Shown one piece after another: positions 1 through 8,323 of a stretch of DNA of 64,000 nucleotides. The notes under the pieces were generated by a model. That model had not been told where the DNA came from, made no database searches, and worked only from the letters and a program-made list of their open reading frames with translations. Position 1 is the first letter of the stretch, and the number at the start of each line of letters is the position of its first letter. The stretch comes from Arthrobacter sp. PM3 (GTDB lineage: Bacteria; Actinomycetota; Actinomycetes; Actinomycetales; Micrococcaceae): positions 3,210,713 through 3,274,712 of the forward strand of contig NZ_CP022314.1 of NCBI RefSeq assembly GCF_003352915.1. The letters run 5' to 3'. The position numbers and the translations under genes were made by a program.

Positions 1-297
1 GTCAAGGCCGACTCCGCCGTCACATTCCAGGTCGCCGGCGCCAACGGCGTCCCGACCGGTGCGCTGGCAGCGGTGTTCAACCTGACCGTCACCTCGCCGA
101 AGTCCTTCGGCTTCATCACCGCCTACCCGTCCGGTTCGGCCCGGCCCAACGCGTCGAACCTGAACTTCTCCACCGGGCAGACCGTCCCCAACCTGGCCAA
201 CGTGCCGGTCGGCTCCGACGGGCGGGTGGCGCTGTTCAACCGCTCCTCCGGCTCCGCCCAGCTCATCGCCGACCTCGCCGGGTACTTCCTGCCCTAA
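1..297 (+). CDS. C-terminal fragment of a secreted/cell-surface protein
   Basis: The reading frame is open from base 1, so only the last 98 residues of a larger protein are present and its start lies outside the window. The fragment is rich in Gly, Ser, Asn and Thr. It has the pattern NLTVT...GFITAYPSG...SNLNFSTGQTVPNL...LIADLAGYF, which I recognise as a beta-rich module found at the C-terminus of many secreted actinobacterial proteins such as amidases, peptidases and adhesin-like proteins. It ends in YFLP with no sortase LPXTG motif or membrane anchor. The module is probably a binding or anchoring domain. The catalytic part, if any, cannot be named. Confidence 0.75.
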   Translation, partial: VKADSAVTFQVAGANGVPTGALAAVFNLTVTSPKSFGFITAYPSGSARPNASNLNFSTGQTVPNLANVPVGSDGRVALFNRSSGSAQLIADLAGYFLP

Positions 298-320
298 CGC
301 TGGTCATGCCGGGTTTTCTG

Positions 321-351
321 TTGCCCTGAGGCTTCCGGATCGGCCTATACT
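321..351 (+). promoter_or_regulatory. Candidate promoter of gcvH
   Basis: A good -10 element, TATACT at 346-351, is preceded by a weak TTGCCC at 321-326 with a 19-base spacer. gcvH starts 65 bases downstream. I saw no glycine-riboswitch-like structure in the short leader. Confidence 0.45.
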
Positions 352-416
352 TTCAGCGGCGGCTTGAACAATCGGCTGCCGCCGCCCTAGGTGATTGACC
401 CGATGAAAGGCCCGCC

Positions 417-803
417 ATGAGCATCATTCCCGAAGAACTGTCCTACACCGCGGAACACGAGTGGATTTCGGCCCCCAACGCCGACGGCGTTGTGCGCGTC
501 GGCATTACCGATTTTGCCCAGGACGCCCTCGGGGATGTCGTCTACGCGCAGATGCCTGAGGTGGGAACCACCATCAAGGCCAACGACGTCGTCGGCGAGG
601 TTGAATCCACCAAGAGCGTCAGCGACATCTACGCTCCGGTGTCGGGCGAGGTCGTGGCCCGCAACGAGGCACTGGACACCGACTCCGCCCTCATCAACTC
701 GGATCCGTACGGCGAGGGCTGGCTTATTGAAATTAAGCTCGCCGAAGCCGACGCGATCGAGTCGCTTCTCAGTGCATCCGAGTATGAACAGCAGGTAGGC
801 TAA
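417..803 (+). CDS. gcvH: Glycine cleavage system H protein
   Basis: This is the lipoyl carrier of the glycine cleavage complex. It shuttles the aminomethyl group between the P, T and L proteins in the cytoplasm. At 128 residues it has normal family length. The lipoyl-attachment motif ESTKSVSD places the modified lysine at residue 66, in the usual hairpin between VGEVESTK and IYAPVSGEV. The ATG start has AAAGG upstream. No gcvP or gcvT is nearby. Instead it heads a block with garA, an FtsR-type MerR gene, a DUF151 gene and another MerR gene, the same order as Rv1826-Rv1830 in Mycobacterium tuberculosis. Confidence 0.96.
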   Translation: MSIIPEELSYTAEHEWISAPNADGVVRVGITDFAQDALGDVVYAQMPEVGTTIKANDVVGEVESTKSVSDIYAPVSGEVVARNEALDTDSALINSDPYGEGWLIEIKLAEADAIESLLSASEYEQQVG

Positions 804-922
804 AGAGGGAAGGTCGTTCGGTCGGGTCTCCGGGGAGTGTTGTTGGGAAAACAAGCCAAAGCCGGGCCCGCCGAATGGCTCATCCCCGGGACTGCGAGGC
901 TTTCCCGGACAGCATGCGTTGT

Positions 923-943
923 TTGCAGGGGGGACACCTGCAA
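923..943 (+). other. Hairpin in the garA leader
   Basis: TTGCAGG (923-929) and CCTGCAA (937-943) form a 7-bp stem with a 7-base loop, ending just before the garA ribosome binding site. It may influence garA translation. Nothing more can be said from sequence. Confidence 0.35.
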
Positions 944-960
944 CGAATGAGGAGGACTCA

Positions 961-1437
961 ATGTTTGGGCACGAACGGAACGACACCGGTGACGGTTACG
1001 GCACGGGTGGAGTGAAAGCTTCGGAGACCACGTCGATCAACCTCACCCCGGTGCGCGATGAACCCAACTTCACCCCGAAGCTCTCCGTTGAGGAACGGGC
1101 CGCAGTCGAGGCCCTTCCCTTCGGCTCAGCCCTGCTCGTGGCGCACAGCGGACCCAACGCCGGCGCGCGGTTCCTGCTGGATTCGGACGTCACGACGGCG
1201 GGCCGTCATCCGGACGCCGACATCTTCCTCGACGACGTCACCGTGTCCCGCAGGCACGTTGAGTTCCGGCGCACCCCGCGCAGCTTCGAGGTAGTGGACA
1301 CCGGGAGCCTGAACGGCACCTACGTGAACCACGACCGCGTCGACGCCGTGGAACTGAAGTCGGGCAATGAGGTACAGATCGGCAAGTTCCGCCTCACCTT
1401 CTACCTGAGCCCTGCCCGCGCAGCAGGCAACGTCTGA
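961..1437 (+). CDS. garA: FHA-domain metabolic regulator (GarA/OdhI type)
   Basis: GarA/OdhI proteins bind 2-oxoglutarate dehydrogenase and glutamate dehydrogenase and are switched off by Ser/Thr kinases that phosphorylate an N-terminal ETT motif. Here ETTS is at residues 22-25. An FHA domain covers about residues 55-150, with the phosphothreonine-binding residues R82, S96-R97-H99 and N118-G119-T120. I start at ATG 961 because GAGGAGGA lies just upstream. An in-frame ATG at 919 lacks a site and falls in a hairpin region. The predicted length of 158 residues fits the family. It links nitrogen and carbon flux and is a plausible substrate of PknB/PknG kinases encoded elsewhere. PknL-type kinase 16176-18386 is another candidate. 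Confidence 0.93.
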   Translation: MFGHERNDTGDGYGTGGVKASETTSINLTPVRDEPNFTPKLSVEERAAVEALPFGSALLVAHSGPNAGARFLLDSDVTTAGRHPDADIFLDDVTVSRRHVEFRRTPRSFEVVDTGSLNGTYVNHDRVDAVELKSGNEVQIGKFRLTFYLSPARAAGNV

Positions 1438-1454
1438 TTCCGGGGCAGCTGCCT

Positions 1455-2177
1455 GTGGCCACGGCACATGCGGACCGGCGCGGACCCCAGGTTCTGAACA
1501 TCGGGGAAGTCCTGGCTCAATTGAGCGACGACTTCCCCAGCATGACGGCGTCAAAAATCCGGTTCCTTGAAGAAAAGGGACTCATCAACCCGCAACGGAC
1601 GCCTGCCGGCTACCGGCAGTATTCCGAGAACGACGTCGAGCGCCTGCGCTTCGTCCTGGCCCTCCAACGGGACCAGTACCTGCCCTTGAAGGTGATCAAG
1701 GACTATCTCGACGCGATCGACCGCGGCGAACGGCCGGAGAACCTGCCTGCCGGCGTCACGGTCTCACCGCGGATCGTCTCCGACGAGCTCGCCACCGAGA
1801 TCCAGGGCCGGGCCCGCCGGCTCAGCGAAGAGCAGCTCCGGGCTGAGTCCGGGGCGAGCGTCCCGCTCCTGGAATCGCTCCTGAGCTACGGCCTGATCGG
1901 GCACGTCAACGGGAAGTTCGACGAACACGCCCTGCAGGTTGCCCGGGCATGCGTCCAGCTGGAGAGCCATGGCCTGGAGCCGCGCCACCTGCGCCCGTTC
2001 CAGGCGGCTGCCGACCGCGAATTCGGTCTCGTCGAGCGTGCCGTGGCCACTTTGACCTCACGCAAGGACGCCGCTTCCCACGCCCGCGCCGCGGAAGCGG
2101 CGCGGGAAATCAGCGACCTCTGCCTGTCACTTCACCAGGCGCTGGTCCAGGACCGCATCTCAAGGATGGATATCTGA
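1455..2177 (+). CDS. ftsR: MerR-family regulator, FtsR type
   Basis: This 240-residue protein has an N-terminal winged-helix MerR domain (about residues 10-90) with the typical signature around IRFLEEKGLINPQRTPAGYR. It is orthologous in position and sequence style to Rv1828 of M. tuberculosis and FtsR of Corynebacterium glutamicum, a DNA-binding activator of ftsZ. The C-terminal half is alpha-helical and lacks obvious metal-binding cysteines. The GTG start lies 17 bases after garA, and the stop overlaps the ATG of the next gene (TGATG), so the two are probably translationally coupled. Its likely target, the ftsZ promoter, lies in this same window. Confidence 0.88.
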   Translation: MATAHADRRGPQVLNIGEVLAQLSDDFPSMTASKIRFLEEKGLINPQRTPAGYRQYSENDVERLRFVLALQRDQYLPLKVIKDYLDAIDRGERPENLPAGVTVSPRIVSDELATEIQGRARRLSEEQLRAESGASVPLLESLLSYGLIGHVNGKFDEHALQVARACVQLESHGLEPRHLRPFQAAADREFGLVERAVATLTSRKDAASHARAAEAAREISDLCLSLHQALVQDRISRMDI

Positions 2178-2680
2178 TGATTGAGGTGGAGATTGTGGGA
2201 GTACGGATTGAGTTGCCGTCCAACCAGCCGCTCGTCCTGCTCAAGGAAATCCATGGTGAGCGCCACGTGCCGATCTGGATCGGGACGCCGGAGGCCAGCG
2301 CCATCGCCCTCGCCCAGCAGGGGGTTGTCCCGCCCCGGCCGATGACGCACGACCTCCTGGTGGACGTGGTCGAAGCCCTGGGCCACACGATCGTCAGCGT
2401 GAACATCGTGGCCGTGGAGGACAACATCTTCTATGGCCAGCTGCAGTTCGAGAACGGAACCACCGTGAGTTCCCGGGCCTCGGACGCCTTGGCGCTTGCC
2501 CTGCGCGCCAAGTGCCGCATCTGGTGCGCTGACGCCGTCATGGACGAGGCCGGCGTGCGGATAACCGAACACGACGAGGGTGAGGACACGCATCCTGGCC
2601 CCGCCGTGGATGAAGAAGGCGAAATGCGGCGCTTCCGCGAGTTCCTCGACGACGTCGAACCGGAGGATTTCGCAGGCTGA
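2177..2680 (+). CDS. DUF151 bifunctional nuclease-family protein
   Basis: The product is 167 residues long with the DUF151 core (about residues 1-130), including RHVPIWIG and the motif SSRASDALALALR. Family members related to plant BBD proteins show RNase and DNase activity in vitro. The role in actinobacteria is not established; the mycobacterial counterpart is Rv1829. The acidic tail (residues 130-167) is variable. I use ATG 2177, which overlaps the stop of ftsR by one base. The frame runs open further upstream, but that part lies inside ftsR and is a shadow. Confidence 0.88.
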   Translation: MIEVEIVGVRIELPSNQPLVLLKEIHGERHVPIWIGTPEASAIALAQQGVVPPRPMTHDLLVDVVEALGHTIVSVNIVAVEDNIFYGQLQFENGTTVSSRASDALALALRAKCRIWCADAVMDEAGVRITEHDEGEDTHPGPAVDEEGEMRRFREFLDDVEPEDFAG

Positions 2681-2759
2681 ACGGCGCCCGCGGCGCGGGC
2701 CGCAACATTACAGCGCAGAGTGAAACTTTCGACACGCCCGCGGAATACCCCTAACGTCT

Positions 2760-2788
2760 TTGACCTTGGGCCCCGGCAGGCCTAACGT
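2760..2788 (+). promoter_or_regulatory. Promoter of the second merR gene
   Basis: TTGACC (2760-2765) and TAACGT (2783-2788) are separated by exactly 17 bases, a good housekeeping-sigma match. This leaves a leader of roughly 160 bases before the GTG start at 2956. The leader includes an AT-richer stretch (2858-2935). Confidence 0.55.
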
Positions 2789-2955
2789 CGGAGGTACAAG
2801 TTCCCATTGCATACGGTAGCCGCGCAAGTCACACTGGAAAGTGCACCTCCGGCTGAATTACACGGATGACATCATCAGTCTGTGTCATGCAGCTATTCAA
2901 ATCATTGCTGCCGATGCATCTTATTCAGGGGGAACTCACGACAAGGAGGGTCCAC

Positions 2956-3552
2956 GTGAGTCCGAAAGGCGAAGCAGGCGAGCTCAAGCAGTCCGCAACG
3001 GCTGGCGTTGCCGTGCCCGCTAGCGGCGCCCAGGGCTTGCTGTTCACCGAGGATCTTCCCGTTCTGGACGAAGACGCGGGCTATCGCGGCCCTACCGCCT
3101 GCAAGGCTGCCGGCATCACCTACCGGCAGTTGGACTACTGGGCCCGCACCGGACTCGTCGAGCCCGCGGTCCGCGGCGCGGCCGGCTCCGGCTCCCAGCG
3201 GCTGTACGGTTTCCGCGACATCCTTGTCCTCAAGGTCGTCAAACGGCTCCTGGACACCGGAGTTTCCCTGCAGCAGATCCGCACCGCCGTCGAGCACCTC
3301 CGGGAACGCGGCGTCGAGGACCTGGCCCAGATCACGCTCATGAGTGACGGCGCCAGCGTCTACGAGTGCACCTCGGCGGACGAAGTGATTGACCTCGTCC
3401 AGGGCGGCCAGGGGGTGTTCGGCATCGCCGTCGGCCGTGTCTGGCGCGAAGTTGAGGGAAGCCTCGCCGCCCTTCCCAGCGAACACGCCGCGGACCAGTC
3501 CTTTCCCGACGACGAGCTAAGCAAACGCCGCGCTGCCCGCAAAACCGGCTAG
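2956..3552 (+). CDS. MerR-family transcriptional regulator (Rv1830-like)
   Basis: A 198-residue regulator with a MerR-like winged helix at about residues 45-120 (YRGPTACKAAGITYRQLDYW is the recognition region). It matches the position of Rv1830 in the gcvH-garA-merR-DUF151-merR block. I chose GTG 2956 because AAGGAGGG lies 5 bases upstream; an in-frame ATG at 2866 has no ribosome site. The first 40 residues are low complexity. No ligand-binding cysteines are visible, so the signal is unknown. It has its own promoter, separate from the upstream operon. Confidence 0.85.
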   Translation: MSPKGEAGELKQSATAGVAVPASGAQGLLFTEDLPVLDEDAGYRGPTACKAAGITYRQLDYWARTGLVEPAVRGAAGSGSQRLYGFRDILVLKVVKRLLDTGVSLQQIRTAVEHLRERGVEDLAQITLMSDGASVYECTSADEVIDLVQGGQGVFGIAVGRVWREVEGSLAALPSEHAADQSFPDDELSKRRAARKTG

Positions 3553-3599
3553 TACAACCACATGACTAGTACAACCCCATGACTGGTACAACCCCATGA
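3549..3599. repeat. Three tandem 17-bp repeats at the end of a merR gene
   Basis: Three head-to-tail 17-bp units (3549-3565, 3566-3582, 3583-3599) with consensus CTAGTACAACCCCATGA. The first unit overlaps the TAG stop of the merR gene. Neighbouring units differ by one base. They run directly into the terminator palindrome at 3604. Confidence 0.9.
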
Positions 3600-3603
3600 C
3601 TGG

Positions 3604-3645
3604 ATGACTGAGGCCGCCTTCCCATCGGAAGGCGGCCTCAGTCAT
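3604..3645. terminator. Bidirectional terminator palindrome (merR / parA)
   Basis: A perfect 19-bp inverted repeat (3604-3622 with 3627-3645) encloses a 4-base loop, between two convergent genes. There is no T-run, as is common for actinobacterial terminators. Confidence 0.8.
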
Positions 3646-3664
3646 GTGCCGTGGCGGCAGTTGC

Positions 3665-4498
3665 CTAGCGCAGGCTGCGGTTGCGGACGCTGCCTGCGGC
3701 GGCCAGGCCGTTGGGGTTGACGAGGTTCTGCAGCAGGGTGTCGAAGAGACCCGCCGCGTTCTTGGCCGAGTCGCCGGGCCAGTGGTGCACGGCGTGGGCG
3801 GCGCCCTGGATCTGCTGCCAGTTGGCCTGCTCCGGGATGTGCGGGCTCAGCAGCAACTGGCCGAACATGGACTCCATCTCGGAGAGCCGGAACGCGTGCT
3901 CGGCCGAGCCGCTGCGCACCCGGTTGGCCACGATGCCGGCCGGCGTCAGCTTGGGGGCAAACTCCTGGCGGAACAGCTGGATGGCGCGCAGCGTGCGCTC
4001 GGTGCCGGCCACCGAGAACAGCCCGGGTTCGGCGACGAGGGCCACCTTGTCGCTCGCGGACCACGCCATCCGGGTGAGGCCGTTCAGCGACGGCGGGCAG
4101 TCGATGAGGACCAAGTCGTAGGTCGCGGCGCCGGCCAGGACGGCGGAGAGCCGGCGGAGGTCGCGGCGGCCGAGGTCGGGCCGGTCGTAGATGCCGGTGT
4201 AGGCCGAGCCCACGGCCACGTCAAGGACAGGGGCTGCGGCGTTGGCCCGTGCCTGTTCCACCCAGCCGCTGGAAACCACGTTGTCCGCAAGGTGCGCGCG
4301 CCGCGGCGACCTCAGCATGCGGCCGATGTCCAGCTGGTCCTCCGGGCTGACGCCCAGTGCGGTGCTGGCGTCAGCGTGCGGGTCAAGGTCGACGACGAGG
4401 GTGGGGATGCCTGCGGCCAGAGCCGCCGACGCCAGTCCGGTGGTCACGGATGTCTTGCCGACACCGCCTTTGAGGCTGCTGATGCTCACTACTTGCAC
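3665..4498 (-). CDS. ParA/Soj-like ATPase (orphan)
   Basis: A cytoplasmic P-loop ATPase of the ParA/MinD superfamily, about 277 residues. It has the deviant Walker A KGGVGKTS with the signature lysine at residue 10, a Walker A' region LVVDLDPH and a Walker B region LVLIDCPPS. There is no adjacent parB and no parS-like palindrome, so this is probably an orphan partition- or positioning-type ATPase rather than the main chromosome ParA. I prefer GTG 4498, giving the usual N-terminus VQVVSISSLKGG; an in-frame TTG at 4510 would add four residues. It is divergent from pyc. Confidence 0.85.
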   Translation of the reverse strand: MQVVSISSLKGGVGKTSVTTGLASAALAAGIPTLVVDLDPHADASTALGVSPEDQLDIGRMLRSPRRAHLADNVVSSGWVEQARANAAAPVLDVAVGSAYTGIYDRPDLGRRDLRRLSAVLAGAATYDLVLIDCPPSLNGLTRMAWSASDKVALVAEPGLFSVAGTERTLRAIQLFRQEFAPKLTPAGIVANRVRSGSAEHAFRLSEMESMFGQLLLSPHIPEQANWQQIQGAAHAVHHWPGDSAKNAAGLFDTLLQNLVNPNGLAAAGSVRNRSLR

Positions 4499-4823
4499 TT
4501 GAAAAACCAATACCTAACGCCGGTTGCCGAGACGGGGTGGTGCCGGCTCCCGCGTACTCCGGAGCCGGGGCGTGCATGCGCCACGCACCCACTCATCATA
4601 TGTTGATGCTCCGCCTAAACCCGTTTCATCGGGTGCCCGGGGCGGCAGAACCTGACGGAACCCACCGGGGCCCGGTAACAAACGCCTCCGCCGGAACCCC
4701 TGCCCATCTTCGTGTCCGTGACGGATAATGCTGTGACGGTGGCCACAATGATTTGTGTTTGTCGACGCAGGTCCTAGACACTGTGAGCACTTACCGATAT
4801 GCCCGCGATGATGCAGGAGAAGC
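4499..4823. promoter_or_regulatory. Divergent parA-pyc intergenic region
   Basis: 325 bases without a gene. It contains an 8-bp inverted repeat CCGGCTCC/GGAGCCGG (4543-4550, 4561-4568) near the ParA start, a small dyad CATCA/TGATG near 4594-4608, and a poor promoter candidate for pyc (TTGTGT 4753-4758, 16-base spacer, TAGACA 4775-4780). The pyc ribosome site AGGAGA is at 4815-4820. No riboswitch was recognised. Confidence 0.45.
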
Positions 4824-7800
4824 ATGTTTTCTAAGATTCTGGTGGCCAACCGCGGCGAAATCGCGATTCGCGCTTTCCGCGCGGGCTACGAGCTGGGTGC
4901 CAAGACTGTCGCTGTGTTCCCCAACGAGGACCGCAACTCGATCCACCGCCAGAAGGCCGACGAGGCGTATCTGATCGGCCAGGAGGGGCACCCCGTCCGG
5001 GCGTACCTCGACGTCGACGAAGTGGTGCGGGTGGCCAAGGAGGCGGGGGCGGACGCCATCTACCCCGGCTACGGCTTCCTCTCCGAGAACCCGCGCCTGG
5101 CGCGGGCCGCGAAGGAGGCAGGCATCACGTTCGTCGGCCCGCCGGCGGAAGTCCTGGAACTTGCAGGCAACAAGGTCGCCGCCCTCGAAGCCGCCCGCAA
5201 GGCCGGCGTCCCGGTGCTCAAGTCCAGTGCGCCGTCGAAAGACCTCGACGAACTGATCGCAGCCGCGGATGAGATCGGCTTCCCGGTCTTCGCCAAGGCC
5301 GTGGCAGGCGGCGGCGGGCGCGGCATGCGCCGCGTGGACACCCGCGAAGCCCTCCCGGAGGCCCTGCAGGCCGCCATGCGCGAGGCCGACGCCGCGTTCG
5401 GTGACCCCACTATGTTCCTCGAGCAGGCCGTCCTGCGCCCCCGCCACATCGAGGTCCAGATCCTGGCCGATGCCGAGGGCAACGTCATGCACCTCTTCGA
5501 GCGCGACTGTTCCATCCAGCGCCGGCACCAGAAGGTCGTGGAGATCGCCCCGGCGCCGAACCTCGACGACGGCATCCGGCAGGCCCTGTACCGGGACGCC
5601 GTAAAGTTCGCCAAGGCGCTGAACTACGTCAACGCCGGCACGGTCGAATTCCTTGTCGACACGGTGGGCGAGCGGGCCGGCCAGCACGTGTTCATTGAAA
5701 TGAACCCGCGCATCCAGGTGGAGCACACGGTCACCGAGGAGGTCACCGACGTCGACCTCGTCCAGTCGCAGCTGCGCATCGCCTCCGGTGAGACCCTCGC
5801 GGACCTGGGCCTGTCCCAGGAGACCGTCCAGCTCAAGGGCGCTGCCCTGCAGTGCCGCATCACCACGGAGGACCCGGCCAACGGCTTCCGCCCCGACGTC
5901 GGCAAGATCACCGGGTACCGCTCTGCCGGCGGCGCCGGTGTCAGGCTCGACGGCGGTACCGTCTACTCCGGTGCGGAGATCAGCCCGCACTTCGACTCGA
6001 TGCTGGTCAAGCTCACCTGCCGCGGCCGCGACTACCCGACGGCCGTTGCCCGGGCCCGCCGCGCCCTTGCCGAGTTCCGGATCCGCGGCGTGTCCACCAA
6101 CATTTCCTTCCTGCAGGCCGTCCTGGACGACCCGGACTTCGTCGCCGGGGACGTCGCGACCTCGTTCATCGACGAACGGCCCCAGCTGCTGAAGGCCCGA
6201 GTCTCGGCGGACCGCGGCACCAAGCTGCTGACCTGGCTCGCCGACGTCACTGTCAACAAGCCCAACGGCGAGCTGACCGTCCACACCGACCCGGCGGACA
6301 AGCTCCCGGCCCTCGACGACGCCGCGGCCCGTCCCGGCTCCCGGCAGCGGCTCCTGGAGCTCGGCCCGGAAGGCTTCGCCAAGGCCCTGCGCGCGCAGGA
6401 GGCCGTCGCCGTCACGGACACCACCTTCCGCGACGCCCACCAGTCCCTGCTCGCCACCCGGGTGCGGACCCGCGACCTCGTGGCGGCCGGACCCGCCGTC
6501 TCGAAGCTCCTCCCGGAGCTGCTGTCGGTCGAGGCGTGGGGAGGCGCCACGTACGACGTCGCCCTGCGGTTCCTCGGTGAAGACCCCTGGGACCGGCTCG
6601 CCGCCCTGCGCAAGGCCCTGCCGAACCTGTGCCTGCAGATGCTGCTCCGCGGCCGCAACACGGTGGGCTACACGCCCTATCCCGAAGAAGTCACGGTGGC
6701 GTTTGTCAACGAGGCCGCGGCCACCGGCATCGACATCTTCCGGATCTTCGACGCGCTCAATGACGTGAACCAGATGGCCCCGGCCATCCGCGCGGTCCGG
6801 AACACCGGGACCGCTGTCGCCGAGGTCGCCCTCTGCTACACCGCGGACATGCTGGACCCGGACGAGACGCTCTACACCCTGGACTACTACCTGGAGCTGG
6901 CGCAGAAGATCGTCGACGCCGGGGCGCACATCCTCGCGATCAAGGACATGGCCGGCCTGCTCCGCCCCGCCGCCGCAGCCCGCCTCGTGTCGGCCCTGCG
7001 CGAGCGGTTCGACCTCCCGGTCCACCTGCACACCCACGACACCGCGGGCGGCCAGTTGGCCACCCTCCTGGCGGCAGTGGACGCCGGCGTCGACGCCGTG
7101 GATGTGGCCTCGGCCTCGCTGGCCGGAACCACGAGCCAGGTCTCGGCCTCGGCCCTCGTTGCCGCGCTGGCCCACACGCCGCGCGACACCGGGCTCAACC
7201 TGGCCAGCGTCTGCTCCCTCGAACCGTACTGGGAAGCCGTGCGACGGGTGTACGCGCCGTTCGAGTCCGGCCTGCCGGGCCCCACGGGCCGGGTCTACCA
7301 GCACGAGATCCCCGGCGGACAGCTGTCCAACCTGCGCCAGCAGGCCATGGCGCTGGGCCTCGGCGAGCGGTTCGAAGCGATCGAGGACATGTACACCGCA
7401 GCGGACCGCATCCTCGGCCGCCTGGTGAAGGTGACGCCGTCCTCCAAGGTGGTGGGCGACCTCGCCCTGCACCTCGTGGGCCTCAACGCCGATCCGGCCG
7501 ACTTCAACGAGAACCCGCAGAAGTACGACGTCCCGGACTCCGTGATCGGCTTCCTTTCCGGCGAACTGGGCGACCCGCCCGGCGGCTGGCCCGAGCCCTT
7601 CCGCACCAAGGCCCTGCAGGGTCGCACCGTGAAGGTCCGGGACGTGGAGCTCAGCGCTGAGGACAGCGCCGCGCTGCAGGGGGACTCGAAGACCCGCCAG
7701 CGCACCCTGAACCGCCTGCTCTTCGCCGGTCCCACCAAGGACTACCAGAAGAGCGTCGAGGCCTACGGCAACCTTTCGGTGCTGGACACCCGCGACTACC

Positions 7801-8219
7801 TCTTCGGCCTGCAGCGCGGGGCGGAGCACGAGATCGAACTCGAAAAGGGCGTGCGCCTGATCGCCTCGCTTGAGGCCGTCTCCGAGCCGGACGAGAAGGG
7901 TATGCGCACCGTCATGTGCACGCTCAACGGCCAGTCCCGTCCGGTGGTGGTCCGCGACCGTTCCGTGGTGAGCAACGTCAAGGCCGCCGAACGCGCCGAC
8001 GCCTCCCAGCCGGGCCAGGTGGCCGCGCCGTTCGCCGGTGCCGTCACCCTGACCGTCAAGGCCGGGGACACGGTCAAGGCCGGCGACACCGTGGCCACGA
8101 TCGAGGCCATGAAGATGGAAGCCTCCATCACGACGCCGGTGGCCGGCACCGTGGCACGCCTCGCCGTCGGCGCCGTGGAGCAGGTCCAGGGCGGGGATCT
8201 GCTGCTGGTCGTCGAATAG
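4824..8219 (+). CDS. pyc: Pyruvate carboxylase
   Basis: This 1131-residue single-chain biotin enzyme makes oxaloacetate from pyruvate, bicarbonate and ATP to refill the TCA cycle. Domains in order: biotin carboxylase (about 1-450) with the ATP-grasp glycine loop GGGGRGM and EVQILAD; carboxyltransferase (about 530-810) beginning DTTFRDAHQS with the metal-binding VHLHTHDT; a PYC-associated allosteric/linker domain; and a C-terminal biotinyl domain (about 1060-1131) with EAMKMEA, biotinylated lysine K1097. Length is as expected for the alpha4 type. AGGAGA precedes the ATG. It stands alone and ends at a palindromic terminator. Confidence 0.97.
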   Translation: MFSKILVANRGEIAIRAFRAGYELGAKTVAVFPNEDRNSIHRQKADEAYLIGQEGHPVRAYLDVDEVVRVAKEAGADAIYPGYGFLSENPRLARAAKEAGITFVGPPAEVLELAGNKVAALEAARKAGVPVLKSSAPSKDLDELIAAADEIGFPVFAKAVAGGGGRGMRRVDTREALPEALQAAMREADAAFGDPTMFLEQAVLRPRHIEVQILADAEGNVMHLFERDCSIQRRHQKVVEIAPAPNLDDGIRQALYRDAVKFAKALNYVNAGTVEFLVDTVGERAGQHVFIEMNPRIQVEHTVTEEVTDVDLVQSQLRIASGETLADLGLSQETVQLKGAALQCRITTEDPANGFRPDVGKITGYRSAGGAGVRLDGGTVYSGAEISPHFDSMLVKLTCRGRDYPTAVARARRALAEFRIRGVSTNISFLQAVLDDPDFVAGDVATSFIDERPQLLKARVSADRGTKLLTWLADVTVNKPNGELTVHTDPADKLPALDDAAARPGSRQRLLELGPEGFAKALRAQEAVAVTDTTFRDAHQSLLATRVRTRDLVAAGPAVSKLLPELLSVEAWGGATYDVALRFLGEDPWDRLAALRKALPNLCLQMLLRGRNTVGYTPYPEEVTVAFVNEAAATGIDIFRIFDALNDVNQMAPAIRAVRNTGTAVAEVALCYTADMLDPDETLYTLDYYLELAQKIVDAGAHILAIKDMAGLLRPAAAARLVSALRERFDLPVHLHTHDTAGGQLATLLAAVDAGVDAVDVASASLAGTTSQVSASALVAALAHTPRDTGLNLASVCSLEPYWEAVRRVYAPFESGLPGPTGRVYQHEIPGGQLSNLRQQAMALGLGERFEAIEDMYTAADRILGRLVKVTPSSKVVGDLALHLVGLNADPADFNENPQKYDVPDSVIGFLSGELGDPPGGWPEPFRTKALQGRTVKVRDVELSAEDSAALQGDSKTRQRTLNRLLFAGPTKDYQKSVEAYGNLSVLDTRDYLFGLQRGAEHEIELEKGVRLIASLEAVSEPDEKGMRTVMCTLNGQSRPVVVRDRSVVSNVKAAERADASQPGQVAAPFAGAVTLTVKAGDTVKAGDTVATIEAMKMEASITTPVAGTVARLAVGAVEQVQGGDLLLVVE

Positions 8220-8246
8220 CAGCAGCGGCTAACCCCCGCCAACAGC

Positions 8247-8307
8247 AACGCGGAGTCACTTCCAGCCCATCGGATGGTCTCGGATGGGCGCGAAGTGACT
8301 CCGCGTT
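8247..8307. terminator. Palindromic terminator between pyc and the acyl-CoA synthetase gene
   Basis: A 16-bp perfect outer stem (8247-8262 with 8292-8307) carries an inner stem GCCCATC/GATGGGC (8265-8271, 8283-8289). It separates two convergent genes and probably terminates both. Confidence 0.75.
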
Positions 8308-8323
8308 GATGTTTAAGTGGTGC

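Noticed and set aside
298-416. A glycine riboswitch before gcvH
   Set aside because: The leader after the predicted transcription start is about 60 bases, too short, and none of the conserved elements was seen.
3665-4498. A parAB-parS partition system or plasmid remnant
   Set aside because: Only the ATPase is present; no ParB gene, centromere repeats or mobility genes are nearby, and the gene uses the same codons as its neighbours.
4791-7829. A 1012-codon open frame antisense to pyruvate carboxylase
   Set aside because: It is a shadow of high-GC codon use in pyc; its translation has no domain and is rich in Arg, Gly, Val and His as expected from reverse reading.
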